From JAIROC01 sp031553535 (GTDB lineage Bacteria; Bacteroidota; Bacteroidia; Bacteroidales; WCHB1-69), in the NCBI GenBank assembly GCA_031553535.1, contig JAVBLM010000003.1, forward strand, positions 21,830 through 85,829: DNA of 64,000 nucleotides. Reading direction: 5' to 3'. Below are positions 35,623 through 44,827 of this stretch, piece by piece (positions within the stretch are counted from its first letter, which is position 1; every line of letters begins with the position of its first letter). Made by a program: the position numbers and the translations under genes. The notes under the pieces are model-generated. The model did not search any database and was not told where the DNA came from. It saw only the letters and a list, made by a program, of their open reading frames with translations.

Positions 35623-36588
35623 ATGGATATGGAAATTTCCTCAAAAAAAGTAGAGTGTTCGATTATTGCCTCCGTTTTTAATGAAGAAGAAAGTATAAAG
35701 CTGTTTTACGAATCTTTATTGGATACGCTTGCCTCCTTGCAAATTAACTATGAAATTATTTTCGTAAATGATGGAAGTACCGATAACAGTTTGAACCTGT
35801 TAAAAAGTATCGCAGCATCCAATAATGCCGTACGAATTATTGATTTCTCAAGAAATTTCGGACACGAGGCAGCCATGCTTGCCGGCATTGACCATGCCTA
35901 CGGAGAGTCCGTTATCTGCATGGATAGTGATTTACAACATCCTCCGAAAATGATTCTGGAAATGTTGCAGAAAAAAGCGGAAGGTTTTGATGTAATTAAT
36001 ATGGTGAGAATGGATAGAAAAGATGCGGGATGGCTACAAAAAATGAACTCGAAACTATTTTATAAATTCATCAATAGCATTTCTTCCGTAAAGCTAGCTG
36101 AAAATGCTTCGGATTTTTTCTTGATTTCTAAAAAAGTTTGCAAAATATTACAGAACGATTTCAGAGAACGTACCCGTTTTTTACGCGGAATTATACAATT
36201 GGTAGGTTTTAGAAAAACCACCATTGAATATATCGCTCCAAAACGAATTGCCGGAAAAAGTAAATATTCATTTTTTAAACTTTTAAAGCTTTCATTTACC
36301 GCTATTTCCTCTTTTTCCAAACTGCCCTTGCAATTAGGCATTATTACAGGGTTGATTTTTAGTGTTATTAGTGTGGTTTTGATCGTATTTTCTCTAATCA
36401 TGTGGATCCTTGGAAAAACTATTCCCGGTTATACAACTTTAGTTATTTTCATGAGTGCTTTTGCTGGTATTCAGCTTTTTGTAACCGGCTTGATAGGACA
36501 ATATATAAGTTATGTTTTTGAAGAAGTAAAAGGTCGCCCACCTTATATTGTAAATGATATTTATGAGTTTAAGAATGAAGATCAATAA
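35623..36588 (+). CDS. GtrB-like polyprenyl-phosphate glycosyltransferase (GT2)
   Basis: 321 residues (an ATG at 35629 is a close alternative). The GT2 core has SIIASVFNEEESI, FVNDGSTDNSLNLL, DFSRNFGHEAAMLAGIDHA and the metal site CMDSDLQHPPKM, the DPM1/GtrB pattern. Two C-terminal membrane helices (LGIITGLIFSVISVVLIVFSLIMWILG; TTLVIFMSAFAGIQLFVTGLIG) precede GQYISYVFEEVKGRPPYIV, the standard GtrB ending. It makes undecaprenyl- or polyprenyl-phosphate sugar on the cytosolic side for later transfer outside. It overlaps the next gene, a GtrII-like transferase that would use this product. Confidence 0.88.
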   Translation: MDMEISSKKVECSIIASVFNEEESIKLFYESLLDTLASLQINYEIIFVNDGSTDNSLNLLKSIAASNNAVRIIDFSRNFGHEAAMLAGIDHAYGESVICMDSDLQHPPKMILEMLQKKAEGFDVINMVRMDRKDAGWLQKMNSKLFYKFINSISSVKLAENASDFFLISKKVCKILQNDFRERTRFLRGIIQLVGFRKTTIEYIAPKRIAGKSKYSFFKLLKLSFTAISSFSKLPLQLGIITGLIFSVISVVLIVFSLIMWILGKTIPGYTTLVIFMSAFAGIQLFVTGLIGQYISYVFEEVKGRPPYIVNDIYEFKNEDQ

Positions 36589-38050
36589 GAAAATAAAGGA
36601 AAATTTCTCAGCAAACATATTAGAATCAGACAATAAAAAAGAATTTGTTTTTTCTATTCTATTTTTATTTGTAATATACTTTTTATCCATAATCAGTATT
36701 ATTCGTGCAAATTTTAATTATATTGATGATTTACGTAGAAGCATTGATAGTTATGATTTGGATGGTGTCTTTTCTCGACACATTTCAAAATATTTAAGTT
36801 ATCTTGTAAATGCAAGCAGTCACATAACAGATATTTCTCCCCTGCCCCAATTAATAGCATGTTGCTTTTTAGCATTGGCAGGATTTATTTTAGTGAAAAC
36901 AATCTGCAATAAAACCAATAAATTACTATTAATAGCAAGTTTGCCGATAGGTTTATCTCCATATTTTTTGGAATGTTTTTCATATAAATTTGATGCTCCT
37001 TATATGGCATTATCAATTTTGGCGAGTATTGTTCCTTTTCTTTTTATGCAAAAAAACCGCTGGTTATATTCTTTTATTTGCATACTATCAATTCTGGTAA
37101 TGACCATGACCTATCAAGCAGCATCAGGTGTTTTTATTATGATAACCATTTATATCTTTTTTTCTAACCTGATTTATAAAAAAATCACTTTAAAAAACAA
37201 TTTCATATTTTTGGGAATATCTGTATTTAGTTATTGTGCTGCAATAATCATATTTCGGGTATGTTTCATGGAACCTATAGATTTCGGTTATGTTTCTACA
37301 TATGTCGCAAGTTCAGAGAACATCGTTTCAGTTTTTATGCGAAATACACAAATTTTCTCTTCAATTATTTATCATGATTTTAATCTTACATGGAAAATAA
37401 TACTCTATATAATCATCGCAATATTTTACATAAAAACAATTGTTTTTTCCAAGATCAATAAAGTCCTTTCTTTTTTCTTAACAACAATTTTTATATTTTT
37501 ACTCTTTCTTTCAAGTTTCGGACTATATTTGGTGCTTAAAGATCCTTTATTTGCACCAAGAGGTATGTATGGCGTTGGGGTTTTTATTGCCATTTTATGT
37601 ATCGATATTTCTTTTTCATTAAGAAAAATAGCTATCATTCCTGTAATTGCTTTGGTTTGGTGTTTTTTTGTGTTATATTTTTCTTATGGCAATGCTTTAG
37701 CAGACCAAAAAAGGTATAATGATTTTAGAACCGAATTATTATTAAAAGACTTATCTTCTTTATTACCGGAGAAAACAGATGAGCCTTATTCTATTAAAAT
37801 TATTAATAACGAAGGATTTTCTCCGGCAGTAGAAAATGCTGCAAAAAGTAGTCCTATCATAAAAAAATTAGTACCTATAAATTTGCAAGGAGGTTGGCCT
37901 TTTGGAAATTATTATTTAATTCAGTACTATAAATTTAAGTTGAATAATGATGATGGCCTTATTGAAGAAACAATGCCCGTTATTTTTGATTCTTACTACC
38001 ATACAATAAAGAGGAACGATAATCAAATTGTTGTAATATTAAAAGAATAA
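36575..38050 (+). CDS. GtrII-like glucosyltransferase domain membrane protein
   Basis: About 491 residues from the ATG at 36575; in-frame ATGs at 36554 and 36563 are also possible. Around ten membrane helices. The first loop, SIIRANFNYIDDLRRSIDSYDLDGVFSRHISKYLSYLVN, matches the acidic signature of the Glucos_trans_II (GtrII) family of GT-C transferases. LKDPLFAPRGMYGVGVFIA is a later family-like region. The family adds glucose from the polyprenyl-phosphate carrier to O-antigen in the periplasm. The overlap with the GtrB-like gene supports a functional pair. I see no gtrA flippase gene here. Confidence 0.75.
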   Translation: MKINKKIKENFSANILESDNKKEFVFSILFLFVIYFLSIISIIRANFNYIDDLRRSIDSYDLDGVFSRHISKYLSYLVNASSHITDISPLPQLIACCFLALAGFILVKTICNKTNKLLLIASLPIGLSPYFLECFSYKFDAPYMALSILASIVPFLFMQKNRWLYSFICILSILVMTMTYQAASGVFIMITIYIFFSNLIYKKITLKNNFIFLGISVFSYCAAIIIFRVCFMEPIDFGYVSTYVASSENIVSVFMRNTQIFSSIIYHDFNLTWKIILYIIIAIFYIKTIVFSKINKVLSFFLTTIFIFLLFLSSFGLYLVLKDPLFAPRGMYGVGVFIAILCIDISFSLRKIAIIPVIALVWCFFVLYFSYGNALADQKRYNDFRTELLLKDLSSLLPEKTDEPYSIKIINNEGFSPAVENAAKSSPIIKKLVPINLQGGWPFGNYYLIQYYKFKLNNDDGLIEETMPVIFDSYYHTIKRNDNQIVVILKE

Positions 38051-38096
38051 GTTACCACATAGAATGACAACCAATAAATAATAAAACCATCAAAAT

Positions 38097-39746
38097 ATGA
38101 TAACAAAAATTAAACAATTTTGTACTGCTTACGGAGGAATAATATGGGCGTTAATTGTAGCATTGGTAGCCTTACTGTTTTGGTTTGCTTATCGTACAGA
38201 CTTGGAGTTGAGCCAATTTTTTTCTTCAGACTCCTTATATTTGCCGGCATTGTACAGAGATTTTTTTCAAGATGGATACAGTTTGAATGGTTGGACTTTA
38301 AACCAGGCATCCAATTTTTTTCCGGACATGTTACTCTTTTTCATATTGAATGCCCTGACAGGTGATTTTATTACAGCAACTTTTTGTTTCTCTGTTATAC
38401 AGTATTTTACCATCATCCTTGTAATGTATTTGATTTTCAAACAACTAAAACCAAATCTGCATCTTTCTACATTTGTCCCGGCTATTCTTCTGTTTGCATC
38501 ATTTCTGTTTCTTTTTTTTATTGATCGAAGCTGGATATCTTCGCTTTTAATGCATAATTCCTGGCATACCAGCGCATTTGCAATGTCATTGATTTGCATT
38601 TACTTGTTTTGCAAGTACTTGAATTCTAAATCACAGAAAACACTTATCTCCATAATAGTATTATCCATGCTTTGCGGAGCTTGTGATAAACTGTTTTTTG
38701 TCTGCTTTACTATTCCGGTATCTATGGTAGTAGTTATACTCTATTTTTTTAATAAAGATCGAAAAACGCTAACAAAGCTTTTAATTTCTTTAGCCATAGG
38801 CACAATTTTGGGAGTAACTCTATGGGTATTTTTTAAAAATAATCCTTATTTTTCACTGACAAGACCCTACGGTGAGTTTACGTCAGCCCTCATTCAAGAA
38901 TCTTGGAGAGACTTTTCCGAACAGATGTACGGGTATTTAACCAATCTCTCATTTGTTTTTTTTCTTACATGGTTTTCTATATTGTCTTATATTGCTGTTG
39001 TTATATATGTTGTTGTAAGAACTTACAAACTAATTAAAGAAAAAGGAACTGCTGATACCCTATTTGCATTCGAGCTATTTGTCTTGTTTTTTACGCCCAT
39101 CGTTGTTTTTACTCCGATATTGGCAGGTAGCTACGACAATTCCGTCTCTTTACGCTATAACTATTTCCCTTATATTTTATTACCTTTCAATTCTGCTATA
39201 TTAATAAGTAATTGGTTGAATAAAAATAAATTAATCAGAATAACATTAAATGCAACACTTTCATTATTAATGTTGGGATATTTGTTTTTTAAGTTTCCAC
39301 CACAAGAATTTAATGACGGATTTAACCGATTTTTGAATTGTTATCCGGAAAGAACAAGCATTATTGACAGTTATTTTGAAGATGAAACCCTTAAATATGG
39401 GATCACTGACGACTACTGGCTTGCAAGACAAGCTACCATGTTTTCGAAAAAAGGGGTTAGATTGCATTGTGCCTTTCCCGGTGGTGACCCATGGTTACAT
39501 GTATCCAATAAATACTGGTTTACGGATAATGATAAAGGCAAACATGCACATTGCAAATTCACTTTTATCGTGTGGACAAAAGGGAATGAAGTTCCTGTTT
39601 TTTTCAAAGAGAACAATGATCTTCAACCTGTTGATTTAGAAAATTGGAATTTATACGAAGTTGCACCGTATCGATTCATTATACCAGGACAACGATTACA
39701 TGTAGAACCTGTTTTAATTGATACATCTTCCAAATGCAGAAAGTAA
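38097..39746 (+). CDS. Polytopic membrane protein, possible GT-C glycosyltransferase
   Basis: 549 residues, about eleven membrane helices (first at about 13-31), with an aspartate-containing first loop (SQFFSSDSLYLPALYRDFFQDGYSLNGWTLNQASNFFPD) like the acidic loop of GT-C enzymes. A soluble C-terminal part (about 425-549) is rich in aromatics (DDYWLARQATMFSKKG, GGDPWLHVSNKYWF). I do not recognise a named family. Its end overlaps the start of the next GT2 gene by 13 bases, and it follows the GtrII-like gene by 46 bases. A role in O-antigen or glycoprotein decoration is inferred from context only. Confidence 0.6.
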   Translation: MITKIKQFCTAYGGIIWALIVALVALLFWFAYRTDLELSQFFSSDSLYLPALYRDFFQDGYSLNGWTLNQASNFFPDMLLFFILNALTGDFITATFCFSVIQYFTIILVMYLIFKQLKPNLHLSTFVPAILLFASFLFLFFIDRSWISSLLMHNSWHTSAFAMSLICIYLFCKYLNSKSQKTLISIIVLSMLCGACDKLFFVCFTIPVSMVVVILYFFNKDRKTLTKLLISLAIGTILGVTLWVFFKNNPYFSLTRPYGEFTSALIQESWRDFSEQMYGYLTNLSFVFFLTWFSILSYIAVVIYVVVRTYKLIKEKGTADTLFAFELFVLFFTPIVVFTPILAGSYDNSVSLRYNYFPYILLPFNSAILISNWLNKNKLIRITLNATLSLLMLGYLFFKFPPQEFNDGFNRFLNCYPERTSIIDSYFEDETLKYGITDDYWLARQATMFSKKGVRLHCAFPGGDPWLHVSNKYWFTDNDKGKHAHCKFTFIVWTKGNEVPVFFKENNDLQPVDLENWNLYEVAPYRFIIPGQRLHVEPVLIDTSSKCRK

Positions 39747-40720
39747 AAAATCATTCTATCGCAGTTGTTATTCCATGCTATAAAGTGGAAAACCAAATCC
39801 AAAAAGTTGTTGCGAAAATTCCTGACTACATAACTTCTATTATTTTAGTTGATGATGCTTCACCTGATAAAACAGGTGAAATACTTACTCAGCTATCGAA
39901 TGACAATCCAAAAATCACCGTCTTGCATCATTCCAAAAATCAAGGTGTTGGCGGAGCCATGATTTCCGGGTTTCAAGAAGCTATAAAACAAAACCAAGAA
40001 GTTGTTATTAAAATTGACGGGGATGGACAAATGAATACTGCTTATTTTGACAAAATGCTAAAGGCTATTGTTAAAGAAAATTATAACTTTGCGAAAGGAA
40101 ATCGTTTTTTTGACCGGAAAACATTGCGGAAAATGCCCGCAATCAGACGAATTGGAAATTTAGGGATGAGCTTTTTGATTAAAATGGCTTCCGGATATTG
40201 GAATGTTTTCGATCCGACAAACGGTTTTTTTTGCATCCATGCTTCTACATTAAAAAGGATTGATTTTGAGCGCCTGTCTAAACGTTTTTTCTTTGAAAGT
40301 TCACTCTTAATCGAACTATATTATACAGGGGCAAAGATTAAAGACATTGCCATGCCTGCCATTTATGCTGAAGAGAAATCCAATCTTTCTGTTTGGAAAA
40401 CATTTTTTACTTTTCCGCCCAAGTTGTTCATGTCATTTTTAAGGCGTATTTGGTTACGTTATTTTATTTACGACTTCAATATCGGATCTTTATATATATT
40501 TTTTGGTGTTCCGTTGTTCTTTTTCGGTATGATATTCGGTATTATAAAATGGGTTCACTATGCCCGGTTAGATGTTGCTTCTCCTACAGGAACGATTATG
40601 GTTGCCGTAATCAGCTTAGTATTGGGATTTCAGATGATACTTGCTGCCATTCAGTATGACATTAGTGCAGATAATCCTTTTAGTATCGAAAATGAAAATT
40701 TTGAAGAAGAAGACCGCTAA
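39734..40720 (+). CDS. DPM1-like family 2 glycosyltransferase
   Basis: 328 residues. GT2 motifs: SIAVVIPCYKVENQIQKVV, IILVDDASPDKTGEIL, HSKNQGVGGAMISGFQEAI and the metal site VIKIDGDGQMN. FDPTNGFFCIHAS is characteristic of dolichol/polyprenyl-phosphate mannosyl or glucosyl transferases. Two C-terminal hydrophobic segments (YIFFGVPLFFFGMIFGII; GTIMVAVISLVLGFQMILAAI) anchor it. It probably supplies a lipid-linked sugar to the membrane protein whose gene overlaps its start. Its stop overlaps the stop of the convergent next gene. Confidence 0.87.
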   Translation: MQKVKNHSIAVVIPCYKVENQIQKVVAKIPDYITSIILVDDASPDKTGEILTQLSNDNPKITVLHHSKNQGVGGAMISGFQEAIKQNQEVVIKIDGDGQMNTAYFDKMLKAIVKENYNFAKGNRFFDRKTLRKMPAIRRIGNLGMSFLIKMASGYWNVFDPTNGFFCIHASTLKRIDFERLSKRFFFESSLLIELYYTGAKIKDIAMPAIYAEEKSNLSVWKTFFTFPPKLFMSFLRRIWLRYFIYDFNIGSLYIFFGVPLFFFGMIFGIIKWVHYARLDVASPTGTIMVAVISLVLGFQMILAAIQYDISADNPFSIENENFEEEDR

Positions 40721-42186
40721 GGCCTCAGGTCTTTTATAACAAATCCCCCATCTTCAATGGTCAATTCCTTCGCAGGTTGTTTGGGCAATTTAAAATAATT
40801 GGGGTTCAATTCTTTTATCTCCCAAAAAGTCCACCAAGGGACAGCCATATACAAATCTTCATTCAGGAAATTATCGTTATATTTTTGATTATCCAGATCT
40901 TCTTGTATGTAAAAATTAACCGTTGAATCAATATCTATCATAGCTGAATACATCATGGATTCAAATCCTGTTGCCCAATTGTAAAAAGGGATAATGGTAT
41001 GTGATAATTCCTTATCCATTACCAATTTCTTCTGATTCTCTTTATTGGCAAAGCTCACCATCTCATCTATTTTCCGCAGGCGTTCGGAATAAGGCCCGCT
41101 GGCAACTGCAATTTTTATAAATCCTGCTATTAGTAAACATGTTAAACCAATAAAAAACACTTTATCCCACTTAAAAGACATATTTGGGAAAACATCTCTC
41201 ATAAACGGAAGCCCACAAAAAAACATAAGAGGCAAAAAGGAACGTTCACGCCCTATGGTACTATCCGGACCATGGTATATAATAAGTGTAATCAACATAA
41301 AGAAAAGGGCAAAACCCAGAAAGAATATAAAATTCAAATATTGCTTTTTCCTTTTATATTGAATCAAGGCCAGCGTTAACAGCAAAAAAGGCATCCAATA
41401 GAAATCTAACAGATGGATCAGAAACCATTCCGTACTGGATAAGTGATGTATATTTCTACAATAACCCAAAAACTCCATGAGGTTCATGTTATAATCGGTG
41501 TCGTGAGACCCTTGTTCCACTGTCAGAACTTTTAGTATCATTATCCCTATAGCCAGAAGAGATATAACTGTTTTCTGTTTTACTGTATAATTTTTATCAA
41601 GAATATAAATCCCCAATATAAATACAAGAAAGAACAATGCTACCGGATGTATGAACACACACAAAGCCATTACCAGTAGGGCTATTGAATAGTAAAGGAT
41701 CTTTTTACCGGCTTCTTTTCCTTCTGCAAACCGGCTGTTTAACCATGCATACAGAAATGCAGCAAAAAACATCAACTGAAATGTTTCAGATATGGCATGG
41801 AAAAAAGTTTGTCGCATGCCTATCATAGTAAACAACATTATTATGCCTACTTGTTTATTTTTTAGTACATACGTCGTAAGCAACCAAAAACCGTATGCAA
41901 TCAATGTAAAGGATGCGGAATAAGAAAGAATGACTACCTTGAGCGGGAGTTTTAAATTAATAGCAAGCAGGGGCAATAGCTCAGAGAGAAACATACTGTA
42001 ACGCCTTACATTTTGCTGAAATCCGCAACGCTTAATCATTTCAAATACCTGATAGGCACTGTCCATAAAAAGCACACGCTCATTTGCCAATACAAAAGAA
42101 AAAACAAATAATACAAAAAAGGTTAGATGCCCGAGAATCAAATATTTGTTTTCATCCAACCTGACTTTTGAAAAGGAATTTATCAT
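40717..42186 (-). CDS. Polytopic membrane protein of the surface-glycan cluster
   Basis: 489 residues with about ten membrane helices (first FFVLFVFSFVLANERVLFMD) and a soluble C-terminal part of about 100 residues ending in PKQPAKELTIEDGGFVIKDLRP. The first extracytoplasmic loop has an aspartate (LFMDSAYQVFEMIKRCGF), as in GT-C enzymes, but I cannot assign a family. It is transcribed toward the GT2 gene (stops overlap by 4 bases) from its own -7 box. It may be a further lipid-sugar-dependent transferase; that is inference. Confidence 0.6.
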   Translation of the reverse strand: MINSFSKVRLDENKYLILGHLTFFVLFVFSFVLANERVLFMDSAYQVFEMIKRCGFQQNVRRYSMFLSELLPLLAINLKLPLKVVILSYSASFTLIAYGFWLLTTYVLKNKQVGIIMLFTMIGMRQTFFHAISETFQLMFFAAFLYAWLNSRFAEGKEAGKKILYYSIALLVMALCVFIHPVALFFLVFILGIYILDKNYTVKQKTVISLLAIGIMILKVLTVEQGSHDTDYNMNLMEFLGYCRNIHHLSSTEWFLIHLLDFYWMPFLLLTLALIQYKRKKQYLNFIFFLGFALFFMLITLIIYHGPDSTIGRERSFLPLMFFCGLPFMRDVFPNMSFKWDKVFFIGLTCLLIAGFIKIAVASGPYSERLRKIDEMVSFANKENQKKLVMDKELSHTIIPFYNWATGFESMMYSAMIDIDSTVNFYIQEDLDNQKYNDNFLNEDLYMAVPWWTFWEIKELNPNYFKLPKQPAKELTIEDGGFVIKDLRP

Positions 42187-42213
42187 AATATTGAAATGAT
42201 ATTTATAACATTA

Positions 42214-42221
42214 CAAAGGTA
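42214..42221 (-). promoter_or_regulatory. -7 box (TACCTTTG, minus strand)
   Basis: The plus strand reads CAAAGGTA, 27 bases before the ATG at 42186. Confidence 0.5.
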
Positions 42222-42366
42222 TAAAAATTATGAATCAACTTTAAAAGTTAACGAACTCTTTATTGGAGTGAAAAGATATAATTTTAATATAAATACAAAA
42301 CAATAACAGTAAATGTAATTCATATTAAAAAATTGTTTTACTTTGTGTCGCAAAAATGAGAAAAAC

Positions 42367-42432
42367 ATGAGAGTCATACAAGTAAATTTAACGCTTTTAT
42401 TTGCCATCCTTGACAAGTTCAGGCGGGGCTAA
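42367..42432 (+). pseudogene. Possible truncated signal-peptide ORF
   Basis: A 21-codon frame beginning MRVIQVNLTLLFAILDKF looks like the start of a signal peptide. It is cut off where the sequence CTTGACAAGTTC appears, the same as one arm of the dispersed palindromic repeats. Bases after it (to 42600) show no coherent frame. A TTACTTTG box-like string lies about 25 bases upstream. It may be the 5' stub of a gene broken by a repeat, or chance. Confidence 0.25.
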
Positions 42433-42600
42433 CCCGCAAAATAATCCTTCCAAAACAGGTAAATGGTTGTAAACAACTACAGAAAATAGACATTGTGCAG
42501 AAAAGCGTACAACAGGGGCATTAATATATATGCTCACGGAGTAATGAAAACGCTGGGTGCACGAATTAAATCAAATGTTAAATTATAAAAGTTAATTATT

Positions 42601-44187
42601 ATGAAAAATTATTTAATTGCAGTATTTTTATGTTTGGGCATTTTATCCCTTTCCGCTCAAACAATATATTATGTAAAGCAAGGTGGAACCGGAACCGGAA
42701 CTGGTTCATGGGCAAATGCCTCTGGTGATTTACAAGCAGTGATGAATCTAGCTTATGATGGAGGAGGTGGAGAAGTATGGGTTGCAGCAGGTGTTTATAT
42801 TCCAATGCGTTTAGCTAATAATTACACGGCTACTAGTGGAACCTCTATATCTTCTGACAATGCGTTTGTTTTAAGACCAAATGTAAGAGTATATGGTGGT
42901 TTTGCAGGAAATGAAGGTACTGCATATTTTCACTTAAGGGACATAAATGCTAATCCTTCTATTTTGAGAGGATTATTAAAAAAGAATGGTCTAACAGCTC
43001 CATCAACAAGAACCTATCACGTTGTTGTTTCAGTCGGAGATGTAGGGAATGCAGTATTAAATGGTTTTACTATTGAAAGAGGAAATGCAAATGAAGGTGG
43101 TGGAATCAATGTAAATGGTATAAACATTTACAAACAATATGGAGGAGGAATATATCTAATTAATTCATCCCCTACTTTAAAACACCTGAAAATTATAAAT
43201 AATTCCGCAATATCAGCCGGAGGAGGAATATATATTCAAAATTCCAATGCTTTTATTACAAATGTATTGATCAGCAATAATTCTACTGTAAACGATGGCT
43301 CAAAAGGAGGAGGAATTGCTTGCGAGGTGGGAGGGAATCCCACTCTTACAAATGTGGAGTTAAGCAACAATAGTTCAAATTATGGAGGAGGAATATATAT
43401 GTTGAATACGAGAGCAGTTCTCACGAATGTTACTATAGCAGGAAATACTGCAACTTCGGGAGGAAGTGGGATTTATTGTAACAACCAAGCACAGCATATT
43501 GTTAAAATTCAGAATAGTATTATTTATGGAAACACAGGTTCTGTCAATGCATCTGGCTTAAATGTAAGCTATTGTGAATATAGTTTAATAAATGGATTCA
43601 CAACTGCTGGCACAAATAATAACCTTAGCGGAAATACCAATCCTATGTTTGAGTCAGGTAGTTATAAAATTCAATGGAATAGTCCTTGTGCGGAAGTTGG
43701 AAATAGGTCTTATTTTAGTTCAGGAATGATCCCTGATTTATCTGGAATAACTACAGAAATACAAGGATATCCTCGTATAGGAAACTACTTAGAGTGGGTA
43801 GGACAGACTTACACAGTAATAAAAGTTATTGATTTAGGTTGCTATCAGGTGACATGTGGGATGTGTCCTGCTTACCCATCATTTTACAAAAACTATAATC
43901 CTTATTCTGATAATGACAATAAATTGGAAGTAGAGAATAAAATTGAATTAAACATATTCCCCAATCCAATCAATGCCAATCAACAAATAAACATCTCTCT
44001 CGGAAACTATTACAGCCCTGTTGATGTAAAAGTATATTCCCTTGACGGAAAACTAATACACAATAAGGCTTATAAAGGAGGGAGCTTTAAATTAGAAGTT
44101 CCGGACTTAGCACCCGGTATATATATAATTAATGTACAAACCCAGGAAGGAAAGACCTTTACCAAGAAAATTGTGGTAAATAAGTAA
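42601..44187 (+). CDS. T9SS type A secreted parallel beta-helix protein
   Basis: 528 residues. Signal peptide MKNYLIAVFLCLGILSLSAQ. The mature N-terminus (TIYYVKQGGTGTGTGSWANASGDLQAVMN) is the usual beta-helix cap. The body has repeated GGGIY motifs with NNS turns (GGGIYLINSSPTLKHLKIINNSA, AGGGIYIQNSNAFITNVLISNNS, GGGIYMLNTRAVLTNVTIAGNTA), as in Pmp-like/right-handed helix proteins. The last 75 residues (NIFPNPINANQQINISL, VDVKVYSLDGKLIHNKAY, LAPGIYIINVQTQEGKTFTKKIVV) are a type A sorting domain, removed or processed on T9SS export. Surface or secreted; ligand unknown. A shared terminator follows. Confidence 0.87.
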   Translation: MKNYLIAVFLCLGILSLSAQTIYYVKQGGTGTGTGSWANASGDLQAVMNLAYDGGGGEVWVAAGVYIPMRLANNYTATSGTSISSDNAFVLRPNVRVYGGFAGNEGTAYFHLRDINANPSILRGLLKKNGLTAPSTRTYHVVVSVGDVGNAVLNGFTIERGNANEGGGINVNGINIYKQYGGGIYLINSSPTLKHLKIINNSAISAGGGIYIQNSNAFITNVLISNNSTVNDGSKGGGIACEVGGNPTLTNVELSNNSSNYGGGIYMLNTRAVLTNVTIAGNTATSGGSGIYCNNQAQHIVKIQNSIIYGNTGSVNASGLNVSYCEYSLINGFTTAGTNNNLSGNTNPMFESGSYKIQWNSPCAEVGNRSYFSSGMIPDLSGITTEIQGYPRIGNYLEWVGQTYTVIKVIDLGCYQVTCGMCPAYPSFYKNYNPYSDNDNKLEVENKIELNIFPNPINANQQINISLGNYYSPVDVKVYSLDGKLIHNKAYKGGSFKLEVPDLAPGIYIINVQTQEGKTFTKKIVVNK

Positions 44188-44224
44188 AGCAAGAAAGCCA
44201 GCTTAAGTAATAAACTCAGAAACA

Positions 44225-44259
44225 AAAAAGCCATTTGATTATTTTCAAATGGCTTTTTA
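44225..44259. terminator. Bidirectional terminator
   Basis: AAAAAGCCATTTGA and its complement enclose a short loop, with A-run and T-run on the two sides. It lies between the convergent T9SS protein and small lipoprotein genes and suits both. Confidence 0.85.
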
Positions 44260-44277
44260 TTTAAACAAGTTTAAATA

Positions 44278-44625
44278 TTAATTAACTTGTTTTGCACCTG
44301 ACTTCCTAGAAGTCTTTTCTGCTGGTTGAGCTGGTTGAGCTGGTTCTGCTTTCTTTTCTGGTTGTGCTGTTGTTGTAGATTTTTTCGGAGTTGTTGTTTT
44401 CGTATTTGCTTGTGCTTCTGCTTCTGCTTTTGCATGTTCTTCCGCAATACGTTGTTCTTCCGCTAATCTTGCTGCTTCAGCATCGGCTGCCGCTTTCGCG
44501 TCTGCTTCTACCTGTGCAATTGAATCTTTAATACGTTGTTCTTCTTTCGCTTTTTCTTCAGCGCTTGGTCCGCAGGCTACAAAACACATACCTGCTAACA
44601 GTAATAATGCAAATAATTTTTTCAT
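44278..44625 (-). CDS. Small Ala/Glu/Lys-rich lipoprotein
   Basis: 115 residues. Lipoprotein signal peptide MKKLFALLLLAGMCFVACG with the lipid-modified cysteine at C18. The rest is a charged, helix-prone segment (about 22-75, rich in AEE, KAAADAEAARLAEEQ; coiled coil likely) followed by a T/P/K-rich disordered tail (KTTTPKKSTTTAQPEKK). Such proteins resemble Lpp-like or TolA-like linkers, but no family can be named. A -7 box precedes it and a terminator follows. Confidence 0.75.
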   Translation of the reverse strand: MKKLFALLLLAGMCFVACGPSAEEKAKEEQRIKDSIAQVEADAKAAADAEAARLAEEQRIAEEHAKAEAEAQANTKTTTPKKSTTTAQPEKKAEPAQPAQPAEKTSRKSGAKQVN

Positions 44626-44659
44626 TTCTATTCTTTTTATATTGAGTTAAAAATTTCTA

Positions 44660-44667
44660 CAAAAGTA
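44660..44667 (-). promoter_or_regulatory. -7 box (TACTTTTG, minus strand)
   Basis: The plus strand reads CAAAAGTA, 34 bases before the small lipoprotein start. Confidence 0.5.
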
Positions 44668-44780
44668 AACATTTATTCAATAAAATTGTTTAACAGATTA
44701 AAAAATATATTTATGTTTTCTGGCACTTAAATTGTATGTATTTTTTTTATCGAAACATTTTTATATTCAGAAATATTATG

Positions 44781-44788
44781 TAATTTTG
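44781..44788 (+). promoter_or_regulatory. -7 box (TAATTTTG)
   Basis: Matches TAnnTTTG, 39 bases before the ATG at 44828, and supports that start over the in-frame ATG at 44732. Confidence 0.5.
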
Positions 44789-44827
44789 CAAACTGAAAAA
44801 ATTAATTTAAACTTAAAAAGAATAGAA

